Source: Tillandsia leiboldiana (Eukaryota > Streptophyta > Magnoliopsida > Poales > Bromeliaceae). Taken from it: DNA of 64,000 nt. Positions 20,916-33,648 of the stretch are shown here, piece after piece; position 1 is the first letter of the stretch, and every line of letters begins with the position of its first letter. Below the pieces are notes generated by a model, which saw only the letters and a program-made list of their open reading frames with translations, was not told where the DNA came from and ran no database searches. Position numbers and translations under genes: made by a program. The stretch covers positions 46,472,745 to 46,536,744 of the forward strand of contig CM055066.1 in NCBI GenBank assembly GCA_029204045.2, written 5' to 3'.

Positions 20916-23138
20916 TGTCACGCCCCGGGGGTTTGTTTTAGCGGAAACGGCATTTTTTTTGGGCATTTTTTTTTTTGAAAGGTCTCTTTCTTTCCCGGTG
21001 CGTGCCCAGACCCGCCGCACATACAGGATCTCTCTGCAAACGGACAGAGTCTCCCCTGTACGTGCACGGCGTGTGGTTGAATACATCTCCCAAGCAAACA
21101 TAACCATTCAATCACAACATTCAATTTCATACAACCAGTATTCTAAATATTTAAGCGCATGGCCACTTCAACTTGAAAGGATAAATCCACGGTTTTTAAA
21201 GAGTGCCCACCCGGCACTTAAGTTTTGAAAACGAGTTTCGAAATCAGCATAAACCCCAGGGTTTTGAAAACGGTGCCCACACGACACTTAGATTTTGAAA
21301 ACGGTTTTCGCAATCTTTTCTTTGTTTTTGTTTCGCTTTTCAAATGGCCAGTAGGAAATAAAGGAGAAGGTAGTGCATAAACAGAAAATCAAATACCGAC
21401 ATCTACGTCGACCCCACAAGGGTATCGGGAACCTCACACATGCCCACAATATAAATGAAAAACCGAAAAGAAAAGGAAAGTATAAAGTTCAGGGTCTCCA
21501 ACGGTCCCGCTGTGTCCGCCCCGTCCTCACCGCCACCTACCTCTCCCCTCGCCTGGGCCCTGTCACGAAGTGGGAAGTCAGTGACTAATAAACGCCGTGC
21601 AAGGGAAAATAATAAAAACAAACCGTGGCGACAACCGGAGCAACCACCCTTTTGGGAAGGGGGGGAAAAAAGGTAACCTGTATATCTGCATCCTGTAATA
21701 CCCGGCCGCGTCGGTCCACTACCGACGGCCCCATACCGTACCTGCAACACCGCGACCGCGCCGGACAACTAAACCGGCGGGTCGCTCCGCTCGCACCTAG
21801 GCGCCTCAACCCCACAACTAATAAGGGGCCCCCACTACGTCACCTCGTGGGTAAACACGGGTTCTACGACCTCTTTTCCGGAAAAGCGCACCCTCTGCGG
21901 TGGCCAAACCGCGGGTGCGCGTGTGGCAACCTCGAGCCCAGTAACCGTAACCACCATCATGTCAGTATCACAATAAGAATAATAAGAGTAATGAGATAAA
22001 TGAGGTAAATGAGGTAAATGAGGTAAAGTGCATAATCGAAAACAAGGTAATACCGCGCGCACTCGAAGGTGGCCCGCTGACATATAAGGGTTGAAAAAGA
22101 AGAACACCGTCGGCGACCGACGCTAGTCATTATAGCGAACCCACTAACATGCATAAGCTTTCACCCGTCATTACGTAACCCCAGTACACTTAGAATAGAC
22201 CCCGTCCAATAAGATAGAATTTAGAGGCTAGGAATAAAGTAAAAACAACCCACCTGTCGCCAGTAGAAAAAAAAACCACGCTCGGCTCCCCGCGTCCCGG
22301 CGCGCTCCCCGAAGCTGCAAGACGGGATCCCCGGGCGGGGAGGTCAAGAACCTTTAAACGCGAAGTAAGGAAAAGCCCCAACACCGGCCGGCCCCCGACG
22401 GCAGCGACCGAACCCCCCACGCGCCGCCGTGCTGTCCGCGCGGCGCCTCGCATGTGCGGGCTGCCCCGCGGCCACCCCGCATGCGGGCGCCCCGCCCGGC
22501 ACCCCCGCATGCGCGGCCTGCACCGCGCGGTGCCCCCGCATGCGCGGGCTGCCCCGCGCGGCGCCCCGCATGCGGGTGCCCCGCACGGCACCCCCGCATG
22601 CGCGGGCCGCACCGCGCGGTGCCCCCGCATGCGCGTGCCCCGCACGGCACCCCCGCATGCGCGGGCCGCACCGCGCGGTGCCCCCGCATGCGCGGGTTGC
22701 CCCGCGCGGCGCCCCGCACGCGGGTGCCCCGCACGGCGCCCCCGCATGCGCGGGCTGCGCCGCGCGGTGCCCCCGCATGCGCGGGCTGCCCCGCGCGGCG
22801 CCCCGCACGCGGGTGCCCCGCACGGCGCCCCCGCATGCGCGGGCTGCACCGCGCGGTGCCCCCGCATGCGCGGGCTGCCCCGCGCGGCGCCTTGCATGCG
22901 GTTACCCCGCACGGCGCCCCCGTGCGGCGGCACGCCCCTCTCCTTCCCTCTCCGACGAAGATCAAGAAACCCCCCGCACGTGACGAGAAAAAGACAAGAA
23001 AAGCAAACGAAAACACGGCTCACCTTGTCTTGGTCGGTACCGGGCGAAGGAGAGGGATCGTCCTCTTCGCGTTCGTCGGATCTTTGCGGGGAGGCGATCG
23101 ATCTCTTCTCTTCCACGCCGGCCGATGGAAAGGACGAG

Positions 23139-23182
<44 letters not shown>

Positions 23183-23676
23183 GGGACCGCTCCTCGTCCA
23201 CGCTCGGATAATATACGCCAAGGAGGGGGAGGCGAGGTTTAGGAAACCTAATTCCCAAGGCCGACTACTTAGACGTTTTGGGCGTAGTGGATTTTGGACC
23301 CCAAAATTAATTTTAACCCCTCGGGTGAAAGGAAAACAGAAAGGGGTGGTCGAAACCCATACCTCAAACTGGTCGACTAAACTCGATCTGATTGCGGACC
23401 AGAGTTCGGTCCGCCCCCGGTAATTGTGTAAGTCACCTGGGTTACGGTACCAGCTTCCGGAATTTATTCTGGGAGAACCGGGGGTCGGAATCCAAAACCG
23501 ATCGCGCCGCCGGTCTCCGTTTCGCGAGCTTTATTAACCAAAAATACCCGCGAGCCCCGACCGTCTGCCCAGAAAAATAAGGAAAAATTACCCTCGAACC
23601 CCTATTGTCAACCAGACGGTTCAATAAAAATCGACGGAAAGCCCCGAAAGGTAAAAATAAATCCGCGGTTATCACA
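20916..23676 (-). repeat. LTR (3' LTR in element sense), 2761 bp
   Basis: In element sense it follows the end of pol (TTTCGAGGACGAAACT and a short purine-rich stretch). It contains the U3 (near 23300-23676), a 41-base T run on the plus strand at 23141-23181 (interrupted and much shorter in the other LTR), the GC-rich GCATGC repeat at 22430-22925 and a U5 hairpin near 21017-21065 (GCACGTACAG with CTGTATGTGC in element sense). Confidence 0.9.
22430..22925 (-). repeat. GC-rich repeat with CGCATGCG palindromes
   Basis: About 30-bp blocks centred on CCCGCATGCGCGGGCTGC, grouped in about 87-bp higher units, inside the left LTR. The homologous array at 30225-30720 in the right LTR differs mostly by single C/G losses. 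Open frames here are artefacts of composition. Confidence 0.85.
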
Positions 23677-23699
23677 CCACTCACCTCAAAAAAACGAGT

Positions 23700-25021
23700 T
23701 TCGTCCTCGAAACTCAGACCCGGGTGGTGGTGAACAGGTTCGGGTAGTTCTCCCTCATTTTAGACTCCAGCTCCATGTTGCTTCTCGCTCCTCGTGGTTG
23801 CTCCAGAGCACCTTCACGTAGGGGATGGCTCGATTCCGCAGTGATTTTGTTTCCCTTGCCAGGATCTTCACTGGGGTTTCTTCGAAGCTCAGGTCCTCCT
23901 TAAGTTCGAGTGCAGAGGTGTCAGGACATGTGATGGGTCGGGGAGATATTTCCGAAGCATTGATACGTGGAACACATCGTGGACTCGGTCGAGGTTTGGT
24001 GGTAGGGCGAGGCGGTAAGCTACTGGGCCGATGCGCTCTAGAATCTCAAATGGCCCCACAAAACCGTGGGCTCAGCTTGCCCCTTAGCCCGAAACGCCTG
24101 ATTCCTCTGGATGGCGAGACCCGCAAAAACACATGTTCCCCCACTTGAAACTCCAAGTCCCGGCGCCTCTGGTCTGCGTAACTCTTCTGTCGACTCTGGG
24201 CGGTCAGCAAGCGCTGTCTGATAAGGCGCACTTTCTCTTCCGTTTCTTCCACTAAGTCGGGTCCCAAAAGTTTTCGCTCTCCCAAGTCGTCCCAGCAGAT
24301 CGGGGATCGGCAGCGCCTTCCATACAGTGCTTCGTAGGGCGCCATCCGAATGCTGGCCTGGTAGCTGTTGTTGTAGGCAAATTCCACGAGAGGTAGGTAG
24401 CGTGACCATCCGATTCCCCAATCAAGCACACAGGCGCGGAGCAGGTCTTCTAGGGTTTGTATCGTGCGCTCTGACTGTCCGTCCGTCTGAGGGTGGAAGG
24501 CGGTGCTGAAATGTAGTCTGGTCCCCATGGCCTGCTGGAGGCTTTGCCAAAACTTCGAGACAAAGCGCGTGTCCCCTGTCCGAGGTGATCGATGCCGGTA
24601 CCCCATGTAGTCTCACGATCTCGCTGATGTAGACTTGAGCCAGCCGTTCGCGGGTCCAAGTGGTGTGAATTGGTAGGAAGTGTGCTGACTTGGTTAACCG
24701 GTCAACTACAACCCAGATCGCGTCGTGGCCCTGTTGTGAACGTGGGAATCCAGTAACAAAATCCATGGTGATCTGGTCCCATTTCCACTCTGGTACCGGT
24801 AAGGGCTGTAGCTTCCCTGCTGGTCGCTGGTGTTCGGCCTTTATCTGTTGGCATACTAGGCAGTGGGCTACGTATCGCGTCACGTCTTCTTTTAACTTAG
24901 GCCACCAGAACGTCTGTTTGAGATCCCTGTACATCTTCGTGCCCCCCGGGTGGGCCGCATAAGGGGCTCGGTGTGCCTCCGCTAGGATTTCATTCTTCAA
25001 CTCTGGGTAAATCCGGCACAC
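23700..25021 (-). pseudogene. pol, integrase and chromodomain part
   Basis: Reading down from 25021: integrase zinc-binding region (EILAEAHRAPYAAHPGGTK, then CLVCQQIK), catalytic core (WDQITMDFVTG; ITSDRG then a frameshift to DTRFVSKFW), HPQTDGQSERT, and the integrase C-terminal GPY-type region (QVGEHVFLRVSP, GKLSPRF). Beyond 24046 another shift leads to chromodomain sequence around 23720-23900 (IPYVKVLWSN, ATWELES). Integrase inserts the cDNA and the chromodomain is thought to guide it to heterochromatin. At least two frame changes are present. Confidence 0.85.
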
Positions 25022-25068
25022 AGACCCGCCCGCGGAAACATAGGGTGCCGTCGTCTTTCACCGCAAAG

Positions 25069-26669
25069 TCAATCTCTTGCCCCTGGGGAATCTTGTCTCG
25101 TATACGCTGTAGGTGCAGATCGGTCTGCTGTCCCCCCTGGATCTTCTCGTAAAGCGTCGGCTTGACCACCAAGGCTAGGAGTTGCAGAACTGTGCCTGCA
25201 GGCACCTACCTCCAACCGCATTCGCGCGAACTCCGCGACCAGGTGGTCCTGCTTCGTCAGCGCGCTCTCCGACGCCCCGTCCCGATGCCCTTTTCTGCTC
25301 AGTGCGTCTGCCACCACATTTGCCTTCCGGGGTGATATTGGATCGTCACGTCGTAATCCTTCAGCAACTCGAGCCACCGTCTCTGCCGCAAGTTTAACTC
25401 TTTTGGGTAAAGATGTACTTAAGACTTTGATGATCTGAGAAACGTTGCAGTGGACTCCGAAGAGGTAATGCCTCCACAGTTTCAAAACGAGACCACGGCG
25501 GCCAATTCCAGGTCGTGTATCGGATAGTTCCTTTCGTAGTCCTTTAGCTGCCTGGACGCGTAGGCGATCACCTTCCCCTGTTGCATCAGAACACCTCCAA
25601 GACCGATCCTTGACGCGTCGCAGTACACTTCATAATCCTCTCCGGGCGTCGGCAGCACTAGTATTGGTGCCTTAGTTAATCTCTTCTTGAGTTCCTCAAA
25701 ACTCTCCTGGCACTTGCCGTCCATATGACTTCTCGCCTTTTCTGGTCAATCGGTTTAAAGGGGCAGCGATCTTCGCGAAGCCCTCAACGAAACGCCGGGT
25801 AGTATCCTGCCAGCCCTAGAAAACTTCGCACTTCTGTCACCGACGTCGGCGGTTGCCAGTCTACCACTGCTTCTACCTTTTTGGGGTCCACAGCGATCCC
25901 CTGTGCCGAGATCACATGCCCTAGGAAGCCGACTTCCCGCAGCCAGAATTCACACTTCTTGAGTTTCGCGAACAACTTCTGCTCTCTGAGGGTTTGCAGG
26001 ATCGTCCGGTAGATGGTCCTCGTGCTCCTCGTCGGTAGTGGAGGTAAATCAGGATGTCGTCGATAAAGACTACCACGAACCGATCCAAGAAGGGTCTGAA
26101 GATCCGGTTCATCATGTCCATGAAAAACAGCGGGGGCGTTCGTAAGTCCGAATGGCATCACCCGTGAACTCGTAGTGGCCGTATCGAGTCCGGAAGGCGG
26201 GTCTTGGGGATATCTTCATTTCGAACTCGGAGTTGATGGTAGCCCGACTGTAGGTCAATTTTGGAGGAAGACCGTCGCTCCCCGTAACTGATCGAAGAGG
26301 TCGTCGATTCTGGGTAGGGGGTTACTTATTCTTCACCGTGACTTTGTTTATCCCTCCTGTAGTCGATGCAGAGCCGCAGGCTTCCATCTTTCTTCGTACA
26401 AAGAGTACCGGTGCGCCCCAGGGTGACACACTCGGTCGGATGAACCCTTTGTCCAAGAGATCTTCCAGTTGTCCCTTAAGCTCCTCGCTCGCGAAGGCCT
26501 TCGGTAAGGGGCCTTCGTAATAGGATGGTGCCTGGTAGTAGCTCAATAGGGAACTCCACCTCCCTCTCGGAGGCATCCACGGCAACTCGCGCGGGGAATA
26601 CGTCAGGAGTAGTCCCTCACCACTGGGATATCTGCAAGTGTCGTTCGAGGGTCGAATAGCCAAGTCCAC
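25069..26669 (-). pseudogene. pol, reverse transcriptase and RNase H part
   Basis: RT fragments read LEDLLDKGFIRPSVSPWGAP near 26400-26460, MPFGLTNAPAVF near 26130-26160 and the active-site FIDDILIY with the two Asp codons at 26056-26061. RNase H follows (CDASRIGLGG near 25600; LELAAV near 25500; KANVVADALSR near 25310). The frame changes several times, mostly at short homopolymer runs. Order and motifs are those of Ty3/gypsy pol. RT copies the RNA and RNase H removes it. Confidence 0.85.
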
Positions 26670-26999
26670 GATGCAGATAGGCCACGCAACCCCCCCTCAA
26701 CCAGTCTTTGGCCCGTGCCGCTGAGATAACCGCCGGGAAGGAGTATGCTCTGCCCATTATGTACCATGTTCGGGGAAGCCCGGTTCTTGTAGCCGCAATT
26801 GTCGCTTGTCGCAATCAATGAGAGCCTGTACCTTGTGAGCCAGTCCATGCCCAACAACCACGTCGTACTCCTTCAAAGGGATCACCCGCCAAGTCCCAAG
26901 GCAGGCCAACCGTCCCAACTAATCGGGCAGGCGGCCACAAAACTGGTCGCCTCCAGAGTCCCCTCCCGCCGTTTGTACCGTCAAGGAGGCTTGGAGGGG

Positions 27000-28499
27000 T
27001 GTCTCCCCGCTGGTTATGCGTGAAAACGAATTCACGAGAAATGAACGAGTGCTTGCTCCGGTATCGAAAGAGTTCTAGCACGGGGAATTCAAAACGGAAG
27101 TAGTACCTGCAAGAGCTTCCGCCGGTGGATCAGTCCCTTGGCGGGTCATTGAGAAAACCCTCCCGCCTGTTTGTGGTTGCCGGTCCTCCTCACAGGCCGT
27201 GGTGCGGGGGGTCTGGAAGCCGACGCCATAGGAGCTTTCCCCGCCCTGAGTGCTGTGGCCTGGGCGCAGGGTGCTCCCCATGGGCGCCGATTCACCCCCG
27301 CCTAAGGGGCAGTTGCGGCGGAAGTGCCCCGTTTGCCGCACCTGAAACATGGTCGTCTCTTTGGGGCACCTCTCCCGTCAGGTGTCCTCACCCCGCATAT
27401 GATACAAGGCCTATTCCACGGCCCCGGCCCTCTGTTGGCGCGCCCCGGGGCCCTGTCGGCGGTCTCCATCTTTTGGTGGGGTCGGCTCACGCTGGAAGAA
27501 ACCTTCCCCCCAGCTTGCTGGTGTCGCTTCTATGATCCCTACCGCGCCGCGTTCTCCCTTCTGGCACTGGTCACAGCGAAACCCCGCTCCACGTGGTTGC
27601 CTTGTCGACCACTCCTGAAAGGTATGCAGGCCAGCCGCGTTCACCACCTCGAAGATGTCGCTTCGCAGGCCATCGACGAAGAGTTGTGCCTTGTGAGCCT
27701 CGTCCCGTGCGACGAACGGGACGCAATTTACTAGTCGGACGAATTCCCGTTGATATTCCATGACCGTCCGGTCCCCTTGTTGAATGTGGTTTAGGTCATC
27801 CTCCAACTTTTTCTTGACGCTGCTGGTGAAGAAGGCCTCGAACAGCTCCTTCTTGAAAGTTGTCCAGGACGGAAGAGCGGTACCCTTCAGCCAGGATCGG
27901 GGCGTATCGTCTTCCACCACAAGCGGGCATTCCCTTCCAAGCAATGGACGGCTAGGGGAAACCCGCTCATTGATCCTCCATAAGTAAGTCTTCAAAGAGT
28001 TTCTCCATTGACACCCCAACCCAAGTTCTCAACGACCCACGGATCTCTGTCGTGTCCCCCTTCGAACGTGGGCGGGTCGTGCTTCTTAAAGTCCTTCAAG
28101 TTGGCCCGCACTACCGATCCTCGTTCGGGTCATCACAACCCCCTCCCTCCACTCGTGGCGGCGGCAGCCGCGATAGGGGTAGGCGTGACCACCGTTTCCT
28201 CCAGAATAACCCGGCTATGTTGATCCCCTGGCGCCGGCCCCGTAGTACGCCGCTGGTGGTGGCGCTGTCGGCGGGTGCCGCGGCCGGTGTGCTGTCGGCC
28301 CGCGCGGAGGGGACGGGCGGCGGCCGTCACAGGTCGGCCTGCATGCTGCTGCGTCAATCTGGCGTACGTGAGCGGTGAGGTAGCCAATTGCCCCGCCATT
28401 TCCCGCAATTGGTTGCCGCAGGAGTTTGTGTTCCTCCGCGGCCGTCGACGTTGTCGCATCCGCCTCGGCGTCCCCCGCCGATGACCTTGTACGGGCCAT
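27000..28499 (-). pseudogene. gag, zinc knuckle and aspartic protease region
   Basis: Start ATG at 28499 (MARTRSSAGDAEAD), preceded by an acceptor-like GTGACAG. A Pro/Arg-rich N-terminus follows. The retrotransposon gag core (FKKELFEAFFTSSVKKKLED, MEYQREFVRLV) lies at 27650-27930, a CCHC knuckle (CFRCGK, then GHFRRNC in another frame) at 27300-27350, and the protease motif DTGAS at 27051-27065. Gag builds the particle and the protease matures it. Frames are broken between 27400 and 27080. Confidence 0.8.
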
Positions 28500-28696
28500 A
28501 TCTGTCACTCACACCAGAAGATCAAAATTAGACAGTAACTACAACCAGTGTACCCTTTTATGCGAGGAAAGATTCAAACTCCCGCCCCCCGTTCACTCAC
28601 GTTCTAAAATCCTATGCCCCACCCATTTCATTTAATTCGTAGGTATGTGAGGCATTCCCCGGATGTCGGCCACCGAGTTGTTGTGATTGAATGTAG

Positions 28697-28708
28697 TCTC
28701 TGATACCA
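28697..28708 (-). other. primer-binding site (tRNA-iMet variant)
   Basis: On the minus strand TGGTATCAGAGA, 8 nt from the LTR end at 28717. The twelfth base differs from the usual C; the outer element's site at 32378 has the same change. Confidence 0.75.
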
Positions 28709-28716
28709 TCTTAATC

Positions 28717-31442
28717 TGTCACGCCCCGGGGGTTGTTTTAGCGGAAACGGCATTTTTTTTGGCATTTTTTTTTTTTGAAAGGTCTCTTTCTTTCCGGTGC
28801 GTGCCCAGACCCGCCGCACATACAGGATCTCTCTGCAATACGGACAGAGTCTCCCCTGTACGTGCAACGGCGTGTGGTTGAATACATCTCCCAAGCAAAC
28901 ATAACCATTCAATCACAACATTCAATTTCATACAACCAGTATTCTAAATATTTAAGCGCATGGCCCACTTCAACTTGAAAGGATAAATCCACGGTTTTTA
29001 AAGAGTGCCCACCCGGCACTTAAGTTTTGAAAACGAGTTTCGAAATCAGCATAAACCCCAGGGTTTTGAAAACGGTGCCCACACGACACTTAGATTTTGA
29101 AAACGGTTTTCGCAATCTTTTCTTTGTTTTTGTTTCGCTTTTCAAATGGCCAGTAGGAAATAAAAGGAGAAGGTAGTGCATAAACAGAAAATCAAATACC
29201 GACATCTACGTCGACCCCACAAGGGTATCGGGAACCTCACACATGCCACAATATAAATGAAAAACCGAAAAGAAAAGGAAAGTATAAAGTTCAGGGTCTC
29301 CAACGGTCCCGCTGTGTCGCCCCGTCCTCACCGCCACCTACCTCTCCCCTCGCCTGGGCCCTGTCACGAAGTGGGAAGTCAGTGACTAATAAACGCCGTG
29401 CAAGGGAAAATAATAAAAACAAACCGTGGCGACAACCGGAGCAACCACCCTTTTGGGAAGGGGGGGAAAAAAGTAACCTGTATATCTGCATCCTGTAATA
29501 CCCGGCCGCGTCGGTCCACTACCGACGGCCCCATACCGTACCTGCAACACCGCGACCGCGCCGGACAACTAAACCGGCGGGTCGCTCCGCTCGCACCTAG
29601 GCGCCTCAACCCCACAACTAATAAGGGGCCCCCACTACGTCACCTCGTGGGTAAACACGGGTTCTACGACCTCTTTTCCGGAAAAGCGCACCCTCTGCGG
29701 TGGCCAAACCGCGGTGTGCGCGTGTGGCAACCTCGAGCCCAGTAACCGTAACCACCATCATGTCAGTATCACAATAAGAATAATAAGAGTAATGAGTAAA
29801 TGAGGTAAATGAGGTAAATGAGGTAAAGTGCATAATCGAAAACAAGGTAATACGCGCGCACTCGAAGGTGGCCCGCTGACATATAAGGGTTGAAAAAGAA
29901 GAACACCGTCGGCGATCGACGCTAGTCATTATAGCGAACCCACTAACATGCATAAGCTTTCACCCGTCATTACGTAAACCCAGTACACTTAGAATAGACC
30001 CCGTCCAATAAGATAGAATTTAGAGGCTAGGAATAAAGTAAAAACAACCCACCTGTCGCCAGTAGAAAAAAAACCACGCTCGGCTCCCCGCGTCCCGGCG
30101 CGCTCCCCGAAGCTGCAAGACGGGATCCCGGGCGGGGAGGTCAAGAACCTTTAAACGCGAAGTAAGGAAAAGCCCCCAACACCGGCCGGCCCCCGACGGC
30201 AGCGACCGAACCCCCACGCGCCGCCGTGCTGTCCGCGCGGCGCCTCGCATGTGCGGGCTGCCCCGCGGCCACCCCGCATGCGGGCGCCCGCCCGGCAACC
30301 CCGCATGCGCGGCCTGCACCGCGCGGTGCCCCCGCATGCGCGGGCTGCCCCGCGCGGCCCCCGCATGCGGGTGCCCCGCACGGCCCCCGCATGCGCGGGC
30401 CGCACCGCGCGGTGCCCCGCATGCGCGTGCCCCGCACGGCACCCCGCATGCGCGGGCCGCACCGCGCGGTGCCCCCGCATGCGCGGGTTGCCCGCGCGGC
30501 GCCCCGCACGCGGGTGCCCCGCACGGCGCCCCGCATGCGCGGGCTGCGCCGCGCGGTGCCCCGCATGCGCGGGCTGCCCCGCGCGGCGCCCGCACGCGGG
30601 TGCCCCGCACGGCGCCCCCGCATGCGCGGGCTGCACCGCGCGGTGCCCCCGCATGCGCGGGCTGCCCCCGCGCGGCGCCTTGCATGCGGTTACCCCGCAC
30701 GGCGCCCCCGTGCGGCGGCACGCCCCTCTCCTTCCCTCTCCGACGAAGATCAAGAAACCCCCCGCACGTGACGAGAAAAAGACAAGAAAAGCAAACGAAA
30801 ACACGGCTCACCTTGTCTTGGTCGGTACCGGGCGAAGGAGAGGGATCGTCCTCTTCGCGTTCGTCGGATCTTTGCGGGGAGGCGATCGATCTCTTCTCTT
30901 CCACGCCGGCCGATGGAAAGGACGAGGGTTTTTGTTTTTTTTTTTTGGGGGACCGCTCCTCGTCCACGCTCGGATAATATACGCCAAGGAGGGGGAGGCG
31001 AGGTTTAGGAAACCTAATTCCCAAGGCCGACTACTTAGACGTTTTGGGCGTAGTGGATTTTGGACCCCAAAATTAATTTAAACCCCTCGGGTGAAAGGAA
31101 AACAGAAAGGGGTGGTCGAAACCCATACCTCAAACTGGTCGACTAAACTCGATCTGATTGCGGACCAGAGTTCGGTCCGCCCCCGGTAATTGTGTAAGTC
31201 ACCTGGGTTACGGTACCAGCTTCCGGAATTTATTCTGGGAGAACCGGGGGTCGGAATCCAAAACCGCGCGCGCCGCCGGTCTCCGTTTCGCGAGCTTTAT
31301 TAACCAAAAATACCCGCGAGCCCCGACCGTCTGCCCAGAAAAAATAAGGAAAAATTACCCTCGAACCCCTATTGTCAACCAGACGGTTCAATAAAAATCG
31401 ACGGAAAGCCCGAAAGGTAAAAATAAATCCGCGGTTATCACA
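28717..31442 (-). repeat. LTR (5' LTR in element sense), 2726 bp
   Basis: Colinear with 20916-23676 and adjacent to the primer site. Differences are mainly missing single bases in G, C and T runs (compare 21510-21520 with 29310-29318, and 22470-22500 with 30275-30300) and a shortened T run at 30928-30946. Confidence 0.9.
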
Positions 31443-32369
31443 TTCCCTCTTGGGAGGGGCACAGGTTATGCAGGGTTCGTGGTTCATTTCACTCTTGGGA
31501 GGGTGGACAGGTTTGCAGGTGTCGTGCTTATTTTTCCTCTCGGGAGGGTGGTTGCTCCGGATAGCGTACGGTTGGCTTTATGTTTTTCCTGCTTTATGTT
31601 AGCATTATCGTGTCGATGACGTTTCCACTCCGTGACAGGTTCCTTCAGGGTTGAGGCTAGGCGACGGTGAGACGCCGGTCAGGAGCTTTCGGGTCCATTG
31701 GACCTCAGACTGTATTTCTTCCTTTCTTTCGCATTTATTTACTACTTGTAGACTATTGGTGGTTCTCGATACCCTCATGGGGCGGTGTGGATGTCGGAAC
31801 TTTGCCCTTTGGAATGTGGAGTTTGAGTTCTTATCTTGTTCGGCCGTTTTTTCAAAAAGAAAAGAAAGAAAAAAAAAAAAGAAAAGAAAAAGAATTGCGA
31901 AAACCATTTTCAAAAACTTGGGTGTCGTGGGTGGCACCGTTTTCAAAACCCTGCGGATTTAGGATTTTAAAAATGGATTTCAAGACTGGAGTGTCGTGGG
32001 GCACTGTTTTAAAAACTCTGTGGTTTTATAGTTTTTCGAACTGATTTAGAAATCTGGGTGCCGGGTGGGCACCGCTTTTAAAATCGTGGATTATCCTTTC
32101 AAATGGTCGGCCTACAAAATAGTTCAGTTGTATAAATGTTGAGAACTGTTGTGATTGAATAAACTACTATGGTTGCAAGGTGATTAGCCGCGACGCGTGC
32201 ATATACAGAGGAGACTCTGTCCCTTGCAGGGTGATTCTGTGTATGCGGCGGGTCTAGGCACGCACCGGGGAAGAAGGAATTTCAAAAAAAAAAAAAAGAG
32301 AAAATTGATACGTAAAACAAATCCTTTTTCGTTGATTGTTTCCGCTGATTGAAACCCCGGGGCGTGACA
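31443..32369 (+). mobile_element. outer family A LTR, right part, with target duplication
   Basis: Opens with the TTCCC duplication and continues the CTCTTGGGAGGG-type repeat of the interrupted LTR (31450-31560). An A/G-rich tract lies at 31855-31890, a U5 hairpin at about 32190-32240 (GCATATACAGA with TCTGTGTATGC) and the terminus GGGGCGTGACA at 32369. This LTR is much more diverged from the nested element than that element's own LTRs are from each other. Confidence 0.8.
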
Positions 32370-32495
32370 GATTAAGATGGTATCAGAGACTTTCTTCAAT
32401 CACAACAGTTTGTGCCCGACATCCACAAAGATACCTCACTTGGCTACAAATGAATGAAATGAATGGCATAGAAGCGTAGTAGAACACGAATGATC

Positions 32496-32526
<31 letters not shown>

Positions 32527-33548
32527 ATAGGTCCCTTTTCTCGATAGTTGTTTGAGTGCTATGCTAGCGGAGGCTAAAACTGACTTGTGTTGTGTGGGTG
32601 TACGGGTTAAGTTTGTTTCTCGGTTTAGCGCGGGTTGTCGTGCATGTAGTCGTTGTTGTTGTGGAGGCTGGGGTCGAGGCGGCTGCCACCGGGGGTATTG
32701 ATGGTTGCTAGGAATCAATGGATTAAGCAACCAGCACGGGACACGGTGGGCTGCTGACGTTGTTCATGCACTTGGTGCGGCTGTTATCACAGCAGATCGT
32801 TGCGCTGGCTTTGTTTTCGAACCCCCTTCCCCTGCGACGTGCTGGTCGCGTTAGTGACGGCGACTGGGGGTTAGTAGAGTATCCGCGGTGTTTTGTTAGT
32901 GGTCGGCTGTTTGTCGGTCGTGGGTAACTGGATAGCCGTTGGTCTAAGGTTGTACCTTCTAGGTCCGGGTGTTGGGTTTTAGCGGGTAGTCGGCCGTTTC
33001 TTTTTGCACCATGGCAAGGTATGGGTGGGAATGAGGATTCTTCCCTATGATTGTTACTAGTTAGGCTTCTCACTATAGACACTGCGATGGTTGTAGAGAT
33101 CGACGTGATGGGGGCCTTGGGGTTCTCCTTTGGTTTGAAAAAGGAGACCCCCCAGGGATAGTGAATCTGTCCGTTTGGGCTCGATTTTGGTTAGAGAGGC
33201 CGTGTCCCGGCGTTGCACAAGTGCGCGTAAGTGGCGACTTGTTATTGGGGGAATTAGCTTTTGACGCGGGTGATGCCCGGTAGCTCTAGGTCGAGTTCCT
33301 GTGTTCTGCGCTAGAGGGCCGGTTAGGTGTCCTACTGGTGGTTGGCGTGTGATCCCCTCGAGGCGTTTAGTGAACCTAGGTAACTTTGATAGGGTTCTTC
33401 TGCTATTTTCGTGGCTTGTTCTTCTGACCCTTTTGGTTTCAGATGGATAGTCTTCGGTACCTGGGTCACTGTTGAGCGGACCTAGAGCTTAGTTTTCTCC
33501 TAGTGGGAGTGTCACTTTTGGTCTTGGAGTTTACCGCTCGTTTCGATG
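32370..33548 (+). pseudogene. 5' interior of outer element with primer site
   Basis: Primer site TGGTATCAGAGA at 32378-32389, 8 nt after the LTR. The leader matches that of the nested element (CAATCACAACA, GCCGACATCC, ATGAAATG). A run of 26 G at 32498-32523 interrupts it. The rest is stop-filled gag-like sequence up to the assembly gap; I can name no domain in it. Confidence 0.5.
32498..32523 (+). repeat. poly-G run, 26 bases
   Basis: An uninterrupted run of G where the related nested element has only GGGGGGCGGG. Very long G runs are rare in plant DNA, and this one lies in a stretch with other consensus problems. Confidence 0.9.
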
Positions 33549-33648
33549 NNNNNNNNNNNNNNNNNNNNNNNNNNNNNNNNNNNNNNNNNNNNNNNNNNNN
33601 NNNNNNNNNNNNNNNNNNNNNNNNNNNNNNNNNNNNNNNNNNNNNNNN
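33549..33648. other. assembly gap, 100 N
   Basis: Exactly 100 N, the usual placeholder for a gap of unknown size. Open frames reported through it are not real. The start of the LTR that ends at 35095 is lost in it. Confidence 1.

Larger units (their letters stand above)
20916..31442 (-). mobile_element. complete Tekay-like Ty3/gypsy chromovirus element
   Basis: A 10,527-bp element flanked by TTCCC at 20911-20915 and 31443-31447. The LTRs are 20916-23676 and 28717-31442, in element sense TGTGATAACC to GGGGCGTGACA. The interior (23677-28716), read on the minus strand, has primer site, gag, zinc knuckle, protease DTGAS, RT, RNase H, integrase and a C-terminal chromodomain, which is Ty3/gypsy order. 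The two LTRs differ mainly in one-base run lengths, with few substitutions, so the insertion looks young. It sits inside an older related LTR. The reading frames contain several frameshifts, many of which may be consensus errors. Confidence 0.92.

Noticed and set aside
22190..23423. Long frames in the GCATGC-rich LTR repeat and its copy at 30020-31081
   Set aside because: Composition-driven, change frame between the two LTR copies, and cross a homopolymer T run.
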